Counted from the first letter of the stretch, positions 8,754-20,835 are shown. The stretch is 64,000 nucleotides of DNA from Aliivibrio salmonicida LFI1238 (GCF_000196495.1 NC_011312.1:2790001-2854000), one strand, 5' to 3'. The notes: generated by a model from the letters alone, not told the origin. A program made the numbers and translations.

Positions 8754-11342
8754 TTAAGCAGGTTCTTGAAAAATAACCGTATCTGCTTTGTCTGTGTATT
8801 GACCCATTTTATGGAAATTCAAGTAACGATACGTATCCGCTGCTGTTGCATTCACTTTTTGAGCATATTCTAAATACTCAGCTTGCGTTGGAATTCGACC
8901 TAGAATCGCTCCAACCGCAGATAACTCAGCAGACGCTAGATAAACATTAGCACCATTACCTAAACGGTTCGGGAAGTTACGTGTTGATGTCGACATTACT
9001 GTTGCTTTATCAGCAACACGGGCTTGGTTACCCATACATAGAGAACAACCCGGAGTTTCAATACGAACCCCAGCACGACCAAAGATCCCGTAGTAGCCTT
9101 CTTCTATTAGTTGATCTTTATCCATTTTCGTCGGTGGAGCAACCCATAAACGAGTACTTAGAGAGCCATTAAACTCTTCTAGCATTTTACCTGCGGCACG
9201 GAAATGACCAATATTCGTCATACAAGAACCAATGAACACTTCATCAATTTCTGTACCTTGAACTTCTGAAAGTAAACGAGCATCATCAGGATCATTTGGA
9301 GCACAAAGAATTGGTTCTTTAATATCGGCAAGATCAATATCTATTACATGCGCATATTCCGCGTCTTTATCTGCTTCCATTAGCTCTGGATTCGCTAACC
9401 ATTCTTCCATTGAAGTCACACGACGCTCAAGTGTACGGCGATCGCCATAACCTTCAGAAATCATCCACTTCAACATAACAATGTTTGAATTCAAGTACTC
9501 CTCAATTGACCCTTGAGAAAGCTTAACTGTACAACCAGCCGCTGAACGTTCTGCCGATGCATCTGATAACTCAAACGCTTGTTCTACAGATAAATGTTCA
9601 ACACCTTCAATCTCAAGTACACGACCAGAGAATTCATTTACTTTACCCGCTTTAGCGACTGTTAGTAACCCTTGCTGAATACCGTAGTAAGGGATTGCAT
9701 GAACCAGATCACGCAGTGTAATACCTGGTTGCATCTCACCTTTAAAACGAACCAAAATTGATTCAGGCATATCTAGAGGCATAACGCCTGTCGCAGCAGC
9801 AAAGGCAACAAGGCCAGAACCGGCAGGAAAAGAAATACCTAGAGGGAAACGTGTATGCGAATCCCCCCCCGTACCCACGGTATCAGGTAGAAGCATACGG
9901 TTTAGCCAAGAGTGAATAACACCGTCACCCGGACGAAGTGAAACTCCGCCACGATTCATAATAAAATCAGGAAGTGTATGGTGAGTATTAACATCAACAG
10001 GTTTTGGATAAGCCGATGTATGACAGAATGACTGCATTACAAGATCAGCAGAGAAGCCAAGACAAGCAAGATCTTTTAGTTCATCACGAGTCATAGGGCC
10101 AGTGGTATCCTGAGAGCCCACTGTGGTCATTTTAGGTTCACAATACTGACCAGCACGAACACCTTCAACTCCACAAGCTTTACCAACCATCTTCTGAGCT
10201 AAAGTGTAGCCTTTATCTGAAACCGATGGATCAACGGGTTTAGCAAATAAATCTGTCTCTTCAAGACCAAGAGAAGTACGAGCACGACTTGTTAAACCAC
10301 GACCAATGATCAGTGGAATACGACCACCGGCACGAACTTCATCAAGCAATACTTTTCCAAGCTTAAAACTAGAAATTTCCGCATCATCTTTACGAACAAC
10401 ACCTTCATAAGGGAATATATCTATGACATCACCCATATTCATGTCTTGAACATTCAATTCAATCGGTAGTGCACCTGAGTCTTCCATTGTGTTGTAGAAG
10501 ATTGGCGCAATCTTACCACCTAAACAAACACCACCAGTGCGCTTATTTGGTACGAATGGGATATCTTCACCCATAAACCAAAGTACTGAGTTTGTTGCTG
10601 ATTTACGTGAAGAACCAGTACCAACAACATCACCAACGTAAGCCAGTGGAATACCATCTTTTTGCATTTCTTCTATTTGATTAATTGGACCAATGCTACC
10701 CTCTTGGTCTGGGTGAATACCCTCTCGTTCCATTTTTAGCATCGCTTTCGCATGTACAGGTATATCAGGACGAGACCAAGCATCTGGTGCTGGTGATAAA
10801 TCATCGGTATTAGTTTCACCCGTGACTTTAAATACTTTAACGGTAATTTTTTCAGCTACTTTTTCTTTTGCTGTAAACCAATCAGCATCTGCCCAAGATT
10901 GAATAACCTGTTGAGCTGAGACATTGCCAGCCTTCGCTTTTTCTTCTACATCGTAAAAAGAATCGAACATTAATAATGTATGGGATAATGCCTTAACTGC
11001 GATAGGCGCTAATTCGACGTCATCAAGTAAACTTACTAATGAATCAATATTGTAGCCGCCTTGCATCGTACCTAGTAGCTCTGCTGCTTTTTCACGATTC
11101 ACTAATGGTGAAGAAATATCACCCGTTGTAATTGCAGTTAAAAAACCGGCTTTAACATAAGCTGCTTCATCAACACCTGGGGGAATGCGATTTTCTAGTA
11201 AATCAAGAAGGAGTTCTTCTTCACCTTGTGGCGGATTTTTTACTAGTTCAACTAATGCTGCTACTTGCTCAGCATTTAATGGTCTTGGGACCACACCTTC
11301 AGAAGCACGTTCTGCGACGTGTTTACGATAAGCTTCAAGCAC
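8754..11342 (-). CDS. acnB: Bifunctional aconitate hydratase 2 / 2-methylisocitrate dehydratase AcnB
   Basis: 862 aa, close to the 865 aa of E. coli AcnB, starting MLEAYRKHVAERASEGV. The domain order is AcnB-type: an N-terminal HEAT-like domain, then the swivel domain, then the catalytic domains with the [4Fe-4S] cysteines in IGSCMTNIGHF and TPGCSLCMGNQ. It converts citrate to isocitrate in the TCA cycle and 2-methyl-cis-aconitate in the methylcitrate cycle. The next element upstream is an IS982-family insertion 249 bp away, so the native upstream context beyond about 245 bp has been displaced. Confidence 0.97.
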   Translation of the reverse strand: MLEAYRKHVAERASEGVVPRPLNAEQVAALVELVKNPPQGEEELLLDLLENRIPPGVDEAAYVKAGFLTAITTGDISSPLVNREKAAELLGTMQGGYNIDSLVSLLDDVELAPIAVKALSHTLLMFDSFYDVEEKAKAGNVSAQQVIQSWADADWFTAKEKVAEKITVKVFKVTGETNTDDLSPAPDAWSRPDIPVHAKAMLKMEREGIHPDQEGSIGPINQIEEMQKDGIPLAYVGDVVGTGSSRKSATNSVLWFMGEDIPFVPNKRTGGVCLGGKIAPIFYNTMEDSGALPIELNVQDMNMGDVIDIFPYEGVVRKDDAEISSFKLGKVLLDEVRAGGRIPLIIGRGLTSRARTSLGLEETDLFAKPVDPSVSDKGYTLAQKMVGKACGVEGVRAGQYCEPKMTTVGSQDTTGPMTRDELKDLACLGFSADLVMQSFCHTSAYPKPVDVNTHHTLPDFIMNRGGVSLRPGDGVIHSWLNRMLLPDTVGTGGDSHTRFPLGISFPAGSGLVAFAAATGVMPLDMPESILVRFKGEMQPGITLRDLVHAIPYYGIQQGLLTVAKAGKVNEFSGRVLEIEGVEHLSVEQAFELSDASAERSAAGCTVKLSQGSIEEYLNSNIVMLKWMISEGYGDRRTLERRVTSMEEWLANPELMEADKDAEYAHVIDIDLADIKEPILCAPNDPDDARLLSEVQGTEIDEVFIGSCMTNIGHFRAAGKMLEEFNGSLSTRLWVAPPTKMDKDQLIEEGYYGIFGRAGVRIETPGCSLCMGNQARVADKATVMSTSTRNFPNRLGNGANVYLASAELSAVGAILGRIPTQAEYLEYAQKVNATAADTYRYLNFHKMGQYTDKADTVIFQEPA

Positions 11343-11591
11343 GACTTAATTCCTCACTTTCTGGTCTACTCTTAATGAGTAAACATCCTTGGAAACGATT
11401 CAGTTTATATCCATTAACTTTTAAATACTGTTATAAATCTCAATAAAACAAGAGAATATGATGTCGATATAGACTAAAAATGTGGCCAGACTATATCAAA
11501 TTTAACTTAAAATTAAAATCTAACGACATCAAACAACATATGACTTATAGCGCACTTTTAAACATTATAATGTTGCACCAATGCTTAAGTA

Positions 11592-12592
11592 ACCTGAATT
11601 CTGGATAAAACATGCTTTAAGCGAGGATTAGTTCAAATTCACATTCTGATAGCTTAATTCGTGGCTTTTGTTTTTTTAAACAATAAGCCACAACGCCTGA
11701 AATTACATTTAGCATGAAACCAGTCACGCTACGATGACGGCTATGTTCAATTTGAGAGATATTCTTCAATTGGTCATTTATCGTTTCGATAATGTATCTC
11801 TTTGATAACATAGCCTTATCAAAAGCACTTATCTCTTTTGCTTTCATGTTTTTTCGCGAGGTAGTCACTAAATCGACATCAGAGTTCTTTAAGCTCTCAC
11901 TCAACTTTTTACCTATGTACCCTTTATCAGCGTACAATTTCCCCGAGAGTTCTTTGCATAAATCAGGTACAGGAGTCCTATCATTTACATTGCCAGCTGT
12001 GATTTTCAGCGAAATAATTTCTCCAAGATGGTTAATCAATAAATGAAGTTTGAAGCCGAAAAACCATCCCATGGTACCTTTTCCTCTTTTCGCAACACCA
12101 TCAAAGACTTTATGGCGAGGAATTCGAATGTTATGGCATACTTTAAGACTCGTGGAGTCAACAAAAGCAATCCCAGTCGGCTTACCTTTGATAGATTGAA
12201 AATAGGCACACATTGGGGCGATTAGGCTAGGCATTTTGCTCACAAATCGAGTGTGGCTAAGTAAATTTGGAAAGTATCCTTTCCAATATTGATGAACTAA
12301 CCCGATATAGAAGTTCTTGAAATCTCTATGATTTGATTGATGAAAAGCGATGACAATAGTCATACATTCACTAGTAGACATTACTGACTGACGTTTTCTT
12401 TTTCTCTCACTAGCCTCAACAAGGTATTTTTCCCATTGAGATAAGAATTGATAACAAAAATCATCGACATCACAAAATATATCAACTAATTTATTCATCT
12501 TGCCCACCTTTTAAAATACGTTCAAATAATTCTTGGTCGAAAGATCTGATCGTTAGGTGGGCAATTAGTTCAGCCTTATCCAGAATTCAGGT
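11592..12592 (-). mobile_element. IS982-family insertion sequence, complete, 1001 bp
   Basis: Bounded by perfect 17-bp terminal inverted repeats ACCTGAATTCTGGATAA (11592-11608) and its complement (12576-12592). It is flanked by a 6-bp direct repeat TAAGTA (11586-11591 and 12593-12598), the duplicated target. It holds one transposase gene on the minus strand. The insertion lies in the last codons of the patatin/Omp85 gene and supplies that gene's present stop codon. Confidence 0.9.
11617..12507 (-). CDS. IS982-family transposase
   Basis: 296 aa, the full length for IS982 transposases, with no internal stop. The DDE-type catalytic core is visible: GIAFVDSTSLKVCHN (first Asp near residue 116), KLYADKGYIGKKL (second Asp near 194) and KRYIIETINDQLKN (Glu near 240). 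The N-terminal region is basic and probably binds the ends. It appears intact and potentially active. A 50-bp piece of the same element's right end occurs at 38401-38450, so the family has moved elsewhere in this chromosome. Confidence 0.9.
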   Translation of the reverse strand: MGKMNKLVDIFCDVDDFCYQFLSQWEKYLVEASERKRKRQSVMSTSECMTIVIAFHQSNHRDFKNFYIGLVHQYWKGYFPNLLSHTRFVSKMPSLIAPMCAYFQSIKGKPTGIAFVDSTSLKVCHNIRIPRHKVFDGVAKRGKGTMGWFFGFKLHLLINHLGEIISLKITAGNVNDRTPVPDLCKELSGKLYADKGYIGKKLSESLKNSDVDLVTTSRKNMKAKEISAFDKAMLSKRYIIETINDQLKNISQIEHSRHRSVTGFMLNVISGVVAYCLKKQKPRIKLSECEFELILA

Positions 12593-14833
12593 TAAGTATA
12601 TTGATTCATGATTTTGCTCTGTTCTGCCATAAGCCAAAATAATAGGGCCTATTGGTGAATCTATTCCGGCAAAAATGGAGCCCGCAGTATACATAGGAGC
12701 ATCACTAAAATGCTCGTCATTCCACACACTTCCTTGTTCAATAGAGCTTCCTAAGTATATAGGTGACTGGAATAATCCAAAATCATTATCCATTAAACGA
12801 TAGCGATAAACTAAGCTTGCAAATGCCAAGTTTTCGCCAGATAAACTGTCTTTTGATATTCCTGATAAATGCAAAAAACCACCGAGAGATTTAGGCTCAA
12901 GAGAAATTCCTCCATTTTTATTTTCAACAACCCCATACTCTCCATGCACGACTAAAGTATGACGTTTTATGGTATAAGCAAATCGACCATTAACGGTTAG
13001 TTCAACAACTGAATCATCTTTCGTATCACTGCTAGTTAATTCTCCGAATGTATCTTCACTATATAAATACTCAGAAAATAAATAAAATCCTTTCGTTGGA
13101 AAAGTAAAATTGTCTAATGTATCTAAACGATATTGTGCGAATATCCCTTTTCTTTCATAGTTACTATTAAAGTCAGGTATAATATTTAAAACCAAATCAC
13201 CTATTGTATATCTCCCCCCGATTCTAAAATCACTCCAAAGCGCTGGTTGTATACCTAGAGAAGCTTCAAATTCAAATTCATTGTATTCAGTCGGCAGATA
13301 ATTATCTATATTATCAAGAGTAGGCGTTGGTCTAAACTGAGTTTGAGTTACGCTATAAGTACCTTTTAAAGAAGAAAATAATAACTGGTTACTAAGAAAA
13401 GGAGTATACAGTTCGGCTTGCATCAACTTATCTGTACCTAACTCGAAATTCGTTCTTAATTCAGAGCTATTCTCAGACAACCCTATAATATTAATATCCG
13501 TAAAATTAATTGAGAAACCTAAGGAATATTTACTTTCATTATAAAAATCATCCTCTAATGAGAATCGAAAATCTAAATAGTTTGGCCCCCAACTTTTCTC
13601 ATTAACATCAATGACTAACTCAGTTTTCCCTTCATTGGTTGTTTTATAGAAATAATCAATACGCTCGAATCTGTCAATCGTATATAGAGCCCTAACCTTT
13701 TCTTCTAGTTCTTCTGACGTATAGATATGACCTTCATCAATTTGCAAGTATTCCAATAACATACGTTCACTATATGAACTATTATTATGTAAAGTTATAC
13801 GTTCAACTTTAAGATCATTACCTCGCTTTAATGCTTTTGTTTTCTTATTTTTTTCAATCAAATACGCTTTATATTCGGCCTTAGATAATACTAATTTATC
13901 TAATTTCAGGTGCTGCTCATACGCGATATCATAACCTTTATTATAAGCAAAGCGCATTTTATCAAACTCAGCAGTTTCCATTTTTCCTACATTAGGGGCA
14001 AGAAATATGTCATTTTCATCTAAAAGCTTTTCTTGCTCTTTCGTACTATTTTTTACTATATAATTAGTTAATTGGCCCATAACAGATAAATAACTCGTAA
14101 TCTCATCTGCTTCTAAATAGTCTGAACCAATATCAACAGCAATGATGATATCTGCCCCCATCTCTCGAGCGACATCCACGGGCATATTATTTACACTTCC
14201 GCCATCAACGAGTAATCGTCCATTATACTCCACAGGAGGTAACGCTCCTGGAACGGACATACTAGCCATCATTGCTTCAGCTAAATTGCCTTTATCTAAA
14301 ACAACAGGTTCCAATTTTTCAATATCAGTAGCTACCGCTCTAAAAGGAATAGGTAAATCATCAAATGAAGAGAGATAAGACACATTCCCAGAAGTAGTTC
14401 GAAGTATTTGGGCCATGTTTTGTCCTTGAACGAACCCCTTCGGTGCTTTCAATTCTGTAAATGAAAAACCGATATCGGTCCCTATTTGGTAGCGATCTTC
14501 ATACTCTTTATCTCTAATTTCTCTTTCACTTCTCTCAACCTTATCAACAAATCCACTATTCCAATCGACCGTATCAATAAAAACTTCTATTTCGCTCGCG
14601 CTCATACCTGATGCATATAGACCACCGACATAAGCTCCCATACTTGTCCCCGTTATATAATCAATGGGAATATGCATTTCTTCTAAAGCTTTTAATACTC
14701 CTATATGAGCAGCACCTTTAGCCCCACCTCCGGCAAGAACTAATCCAATTTTTGGACGAGATTCATCAGCTAACACTAAGAAAGAAAAAAGATAAAGACA
14801 TAAAGAAGGGAATATAAGTGGCTTGAAGCGCAT
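12587..14833 (-). CDS. Patatin-like phospholipase with Omp85 barrel (PlpD/type Vd-like), C-terminus clipped by IS982
   Basis: 748 aa with a signal peptide (MRFKPLIFPSLCLYLFSFLVLADES). The patatin domain (residues 25-230) has the oxyanion loop GGGAKGAAHIGV, nucleophile motif GTSMG and DGG motif LLVDGGSVNNMP. A POTRA-like segment follows (about 335-410), then a C-terminal surface-antigen beta-barrel. This order is that of PlpD-type autotransporters. The stop TGA comes from the IS982 end: removing the element and one copy of TAAGTA gives an ending HESIYL-SIGATL-stop, so the IS replaced six terminal residues (SIGATL) by one Thr. The final barrel strand is normally needed for outer-membrane insertion, so function may be impaired. 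The IS66 element also ends only 66 bp upstream of the start. Confidence 0.85.
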   Translation of the reverse strand: MRFKPLIFPSLCLYLFSFLVLADESRPKIGLVLAGGGAKGAAHIGVLKALEEMHIPIDYITGTSMGAYVGGLYASGMSASEIEVFIDTVDWNSGFVDKVERSEREIRDKEYEDRYQIGTDIGFSFTELKAPKGFVQGQNMAQILRTTSGNVSYLSSFDDLPIPFRAVATDIEKLEPVVLDKGNLAEAMMASMSVPGALPPVEYNGRLLVDGGSVNNMPVDVAREMGADIIIAVDIGSDYLEADEITSYLSVMGQLTNYIVKNSTKEQEKLLDENDIFLAPNVGKMETAEFDKMRFAYNKGYDIAYEQHLKLDKLVLSKAEYKAYLIEKNKKTKALKRGNDLKVERITLHNNSSYSERMLLEYLQIDEGHIYTSEELEEKVRALYTIDRFERIDYFYKTTNEGKTELVIDVNEKSWGPNYLDFRFSLEDDFYNESKYSLGFSINFTDINIIGLSENSSELRTNFELGTDKLMQAELYTPFLSNQLLFSSLKGTYSVTQTQFRPTPTLDNIDNYLPTEYNEFEFEASLGIQPALWSDFRIGGRYTIGDLVLNIIPDFNSNYERKGIFAQYRLDTLDNFTFPTKGFYLFSEYLYSEDTFGELTSSDTKDDSVVELTVNGRFAYTIKRHTLVVHGEYGVVENKNGGISLEPKSLGGFLHLSGISKDSLSGENLAFASLVYRYRLMDNDFGLFQSPIYLGSSIEQGSVWNDEHFSDAPMYTAGSIFAGIDSPIGPIILAYGRTEQNHESIYLT

Positions 14834-14915
14834 AACATCATCCTTGAAAATACAATAAGAAAAGAATACAGGATGATTGCGTAGAGAGAAAGCTCAACTG
14901 TAAGCGTGCGGGGAA

Positions 14916-16403
14916 CTACACCTTGTCTTTTACATTCCAAGGTAAAAGTGAATCGATATCTGGCGATCCAACACATAAACGATCTAGACAATACCTAATA
15001 TAATCGTAAGGGATTAATCCGTTTGCCTTTGCTGTTTCTACAATGCTGTAAAGCATTGCACTTGAATCTGCACCAGCCGTTGAACCCGAAAATAACCAGT
15101 TTTTCCGGCCGATAACAAACGGTTTAACCGCTCGCTCTGCTCGATTGTTATCAATAGATAACAATCCATCATCAATATAACGAACTAATTTATCCCATTG
15201 ATTTAATGTATAGCTAATCGCCTCACCTAATTTTGTTTTAGGTGATACTCGACTAACTGCGCTATCAAGCCAATCACGGAGCTCTTTAAGTAAATCGCGG
15301 GCTTCTGTCTGCCGAGCAACATACTTGGCTTCAGGGGAAGCCTCTTTTAATAACGATTCGATCCGGTATAGCTTTTGGATTTTACTCAATACCCAATCTG
15401 CACTCCCTGTTTTCCCTTTTACTTGAACACGTTGAGCCTCAATAAATCGTCGACGTGCGTGTGCCCAACAGCCAACTAAAATCGCTTCAGTTTGTTCATA
15501 ACCTTGGTAACCATCGGTATGTAAATACCCGTTATAACCTTTTAAAAAGTTAACTGGATGGTAGCCATGCCTGCTAGATTGATAATCATAAAGTACAATT
15601 CCAGGCAAAACACCAGAGCCTGGAGAATCATAGCCAGAGCAGTAGACCCACATATAACATTTTGCTTTTTCAACATCCAACACATTTACCGTTGTTTCAT
15701 CACAATGCAGAGTGGGTTGTTCAAGCAAAATACGATGTAACTCGTTATTAAGAGGGGTAAATAGTACCGAGCATTTTATTAACCAATCCGCCATCGTTCG
15801 CCGTCCAATAATGATACCCCATTGCTGAAATAACGTTTCTTGACGATAAAGTGGAAGACTGTATTGAAATTTAGCCGTAATAATTTGAGCAAGTAAACTT
15901 GCGGTCGCAATCCCTTTAGGGATTGGTGACGCTGGCATTGGGGCTTGTTTAATGTCTACTGAAGTATTGTTTTTTTCACAATTTCGGCAAGCATATTTAG
16001 GACGAACATGTTGAATAACTTCCACTTTAGCTGGTACAAATTCCAACTTTTCACTGATGTCTTTACCCATCGCATGCATCTCTAGACCGCAACACTTACA
16101 AGTTTTATCTTTTATGTCGTGGATAATAACAGTACGCGGTAAGTCTTCAGGTAAGCGTTGGCGTTTTGGCTTTTGACGAGTGTAGGTAATCGTTTGTGTG
16201 TCATCATTTTCAATGATGATTTCTTCTTCTGTTTCATTGAATAAATCAAATTGAGTCGAGTCAGATTCACTGCTTTTACCAAAGCGCTGATGTTGAGCCA
16301 GTCGAAATTGCTCTAGAAGACGGTTATATTTATTTTCAAGCTGAAGCACAAGTGCTTTCAGCTCGTCAATGGTATCAGGAAGTGGTTTTATTTTATCAAT
16401 CAT
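14916..16403 (-). CDS. tnpC: IS66 transposase TnpC, copy 1
   Basis: 495 aa DDE transposase of the IS66 family. From the N-terminus: a coiled-coil-like leucine-rich segment (residues 10-40), a zinc-finger region (CKCCGLEMHAMG and KYACRNCEK), then the catalytic core with LHCDETTVNV (Asp), HTDGYQGYE (Asp) and IDNNRAERAVKPFVIGRKNW (Glu). The product should act with TnpA and TnpB. The same protein is encoded at 36738-38225, differing by Ile for Thr at position 2 and by Asp for Ala in SPDIDSLLP; copy 3 is frameshifted. Confidence 0.95.
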   Translation of the reverse strand: MIDKIKPLPDTIDELKALVLQLENKYNRLLEQFRLAQHQRFGKSSESDSTQFDLFNETEEEIIIENDDTQTITYTRQKPKRQRLPEDLPRTVIIHDIKDKTCKCCGLEMHAMGKDISEKLEFVPAKVEVIQHVRPKYACRNCEKNNTSVDIKQAPMPASPIPKGIATASLLAQIITAKFQYSLPLYRQETLFQQWGIIIGRRTMADWLIKCSVLFTPLNNELHRILLEQPTLHCDETTVNVLDVEKAKCYMWVYCSGYDSPGSGVLPGIVLYDYQSSRHGYHPVNFLKGYNGYLHTDGYQGYEQTEAILVGCWAHARRRFIEAQRVQVKGKTGSADWVLSKIQKLYRIESLLKEASPEAKYVARQTEARDLLKELRDWLDSAVSRVSPKTKLGEAISYTLNQWDKLVRYIDDGLLSIDNNRAERAVKPFVIGRKNWLFSGSTAGADSSAMLYSIVETAKANGLIPYDYIRYCLDRLCVGSPDIDSLLPWNVKDKV

Positions 16404-16474
16404 GTAGATGACTATATAACGATAATACAGGTAATCAATCGGTTGCCTCCTATTCTTGACTGAGAATCAACTAT

Positions 16475-16822
16475 TTAAAGGGTTGTTTGATAATGTACCG
16501 GTTGATGTCCTAAGATATCAAAACCTTGTAATAGCAGTGTCAGTTGCTGCTCTGATAATGCTAACGTATCGTTATTTATATTTCGTGGCCATTTGAAGCG
16601 GTCTTCATCTAATCGCTTGTACCATAAAGCGAATCCTGTTTTATCCCAATACAATATTTTGAGTTTATCACGAGGCTTATTGCAAAATATAAATAGAGCA
16701 TCACTAAACGGTGATAGTTGCATTTCTTGCTCAACAATCACGACAAGGCCATTAATGGCCTTGCGAAAATCGACAAAATCACGATGAAGATAAATGGTGG
16801 AAACATCAGTAAATACATTCAT
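16475..16822 (-). CDS. tnpB: IS66 accessory protein TnpB (Orf2), copy 1
   Basis: 115 aa, the usual size for IS66 TnpB, with the family segments VDFRKAINGLVVIVEQEM, LFIFCNKPRDKLKILYWDKTGFALWYKRL and FKWPRN. Its start overlaps the tnpA stop (ATGA), suggesting translational coupling. It is needed for transposition in the family but its biochemical role is not known. This is the only full-length tnpB in the window; the other two copies are broken. Confidence 0.93.
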   Translation of the reverse strand: MNVFTDVSTIYLHRDFVDFRKAINGLVVIVEQEMQLSPFSDALFIFCNKPRDKLKILYWDKTGFALWYKRLDEDRFKWPRNINNDTLALSEQQLTLLLQGFDILGHQPVHYQTTL

Positions 16823-17133
16823 GATTGATACCCTTTTAATAAGAGTCCTATCCAGTGAGGTTCAGTATTAGCTGGCAATGTTAATCGCAATTTTCCGATA
16901 GAAAGTTGAATATCTGGTAATTGTGGAGTGGCGATGATAGTTGATGTTAACGCTTCTACTTTCAAGAAAGTAGAAGCGTTAATCTTTTGTTTCCATCGTG
17001 CTTTACGTGCACTAAATGTCTTTGGCAGAATATTATGGTTACGACAAAATTCAGCGGCACTAAGCTTGCTAGATTGCTGAGATTCAAATAGAGCGTGCCA
17101 TTGCTCTGGTGTTCTCTTTTTATCTTTTTGCAT
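16819..17133 (-). CDS. tnpA: IS66 accessory protein TnpA (Orf1), copy 1
   Basis: 104 aa, beginning MQKDKKRTPEQWHALFESQQ, with a helix-turn-helix-like segment (LSAAEFCRNHNILPKTFSARKARWK) typical of IS66 Orf1 proteins that probably bind DNA. The gene contains a 36-bp inverted repeat (16947-16982) with perfect 17-bp arms. The same protein is encoded unchanged in the other two copies (38634-38948 and 45691-46005). Confidence 0.92.
   Translation of the reverse strand: MQKDKKRTPEQWHALFESQQSSKLSAAEFCRNHNILPKTFSARKARWKQKINASTFLKVEALTSTIIATPQLPDIQLSIGKLRLTLPANTEPHWIGLLLKGYQS
16947..16982. repeat. Perfect 17-bp inverted repeat inside tnpA
   Basis: TTAACGCTTCTACTTTC, then AA, then its exact complement, lies within the tnpA reading frame. 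The same structure is present at 38762-38797 and 45819-45854 in the other IS66 copies. As RNA it would form a 17-bp stem with a minimal loop (effectively fewer pairs at the tip). Confidence 0.85.
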
Positions 17134-17301
17134 AATTACGTTCTCGTTAAATGAAAGATCGTAAGATACGCATAATGAATTTTATTTGTTAGGTGTAGTT
17201 CCCCGCACGCTTACTGTAGTTCCCCGCACGCTTACGCTCAACTAGCAGAGTAAGGTATTTAACAATATATTTAATAAACGTAGATTACGTTTCTACAGAC
17301 G

Positions 17302-17335
17302 AAAAAAAGCCCTAATCGTAAGATTAGGGCTTTTT
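17302..17335 (-). terminator. Terminator of the rRNA operon
   Basis: AAAAAGCCCTAATC...GATTAGGGCTTTTTTT on the minus strand is a perfect stem with a T-run, just after tRNA-Asp, the last gene of the rrn operon. Confidence 0.9.
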
Positions 17336-17341
17336 AAATAG

Positions 17342-17418
17342 TGGCGGAGTGGACGGGACTCGAACCCGCGACCCCCGGCGTGACAGGCCGGTATTCTAAC
17401 CAACTGAACTACCACTCC
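17342..17418 (-). tRNA. tRNA-Asp (GTC)
   Basis: 77 nt on the minus strand, starting GGAGTGGTAGTTCAG and ending with encoded CCA. The anticodon loop reads CTGTCAC, giving anticodon GTC. It is the distal tRNA of the rrn operon, after 5S. This is the tRNA whose queuosine is the target of GluQRS, whose gene in this window is frameshifted. Confidence 0.97.
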
Positions 17419-17513
17419 GCAGTGTCTATTCAGCATTATGCTATTACTTAAATAAAACGTGTCAGCGTTTTATTCTTTGTCTTCATCTTCTAAAAAAGAT
17501 AAAAACTTAATTC

Positions 17514-17633
17514 AAGCCTGGCGATGTCCTACTCTCACATGGGGAGACCCCACACTACCATCGGCGCTATTACGTTTCACTTCTGAGTTCGGCATGGGAT
17601 CAGGTGGGTCCATAACGCTATGGTCGCCAAGCA
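17514..17633 (-). rRNA. rrf: 5S rRNA
   Basis: About 120 nt on the minus strand. The ends GCTTGGCGACCATAGCG (5') and AGTAGGACATCGCCAGGC (3') pair as helix I of 5S rRNA. It lies between 23S and tRNA-Asp. The ends are placed by similarity and may be off by a base or two. Confidence 0.95.
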
Positions 17634-17728
17634 AATTCTTTAATTCGGAAAGCTGTATTGTGTTCTTAATCACATTCAATCTGTTTCTTGCTATCTTAAA
17701 TCCGTTCAAAACCCCTTGGGTGTTGTAT

Positions 17729-20617
<2,889 letters not shown>

Positions 20618-20822
20618 ATACAACCCCAAGAGGTTTCGTATGGCATAAACAACCAAGGTTGAACTCTTCATTGAGAGTTCTGGTTTTTCGCCGGATTCAA
20701 AATACAAGAACACTTGAATGTGTTTTTAATTTGTTTATCTAAAGATAAACAAAAGATATTAAGAACTTTTAAATTTTGATTTATCTAACTCGTAAGTTAG
20801 TTAAATCAGTCAGCTTTCCAAA

Positions 20823-20835
20823 TTGTTAAAGAGCA
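20823..20835 (-). promoter_or_regulatory. boxA antitermination element before 23S
   Basis: TGCTCTTTAACAA on the minus strand in the tRNA-Val/23S spacer matches the boxA consensus used by the Nus antitermination complex. Confidence 0.8.

Larger units (their letters stand above)
14900..17235 (-). mobile_element. IS66-family element, copy 1 (intact ORFs; duplicated right terminus)
   Basis: The ends are the inverted repeats beginning GTAAGCGTGCGGGGAACTA (left, 14900) and the complement (right). The flanking 8-bp direct repeat is GCTCAACT (14892-14899 and 17236-17243), as expected for IS66. It holds tnpA, tnpB and tnpC in order on the minus strand, all open. The right end is unusual: the terminal 21 bp (17194-17214) are repeated in tandem (17215-17235), making the element 2336 bp rather than the 2315 bp inferred for the unduplicated form. 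Confidence 0.92.

Noticed and set aside
15558..15740. A 60-codon plus-strand ORF repeated at 37380 and 44429
   Set aside because: It is antisense to the conserved tnpC gene and repeats only because the IS66 element repeats.
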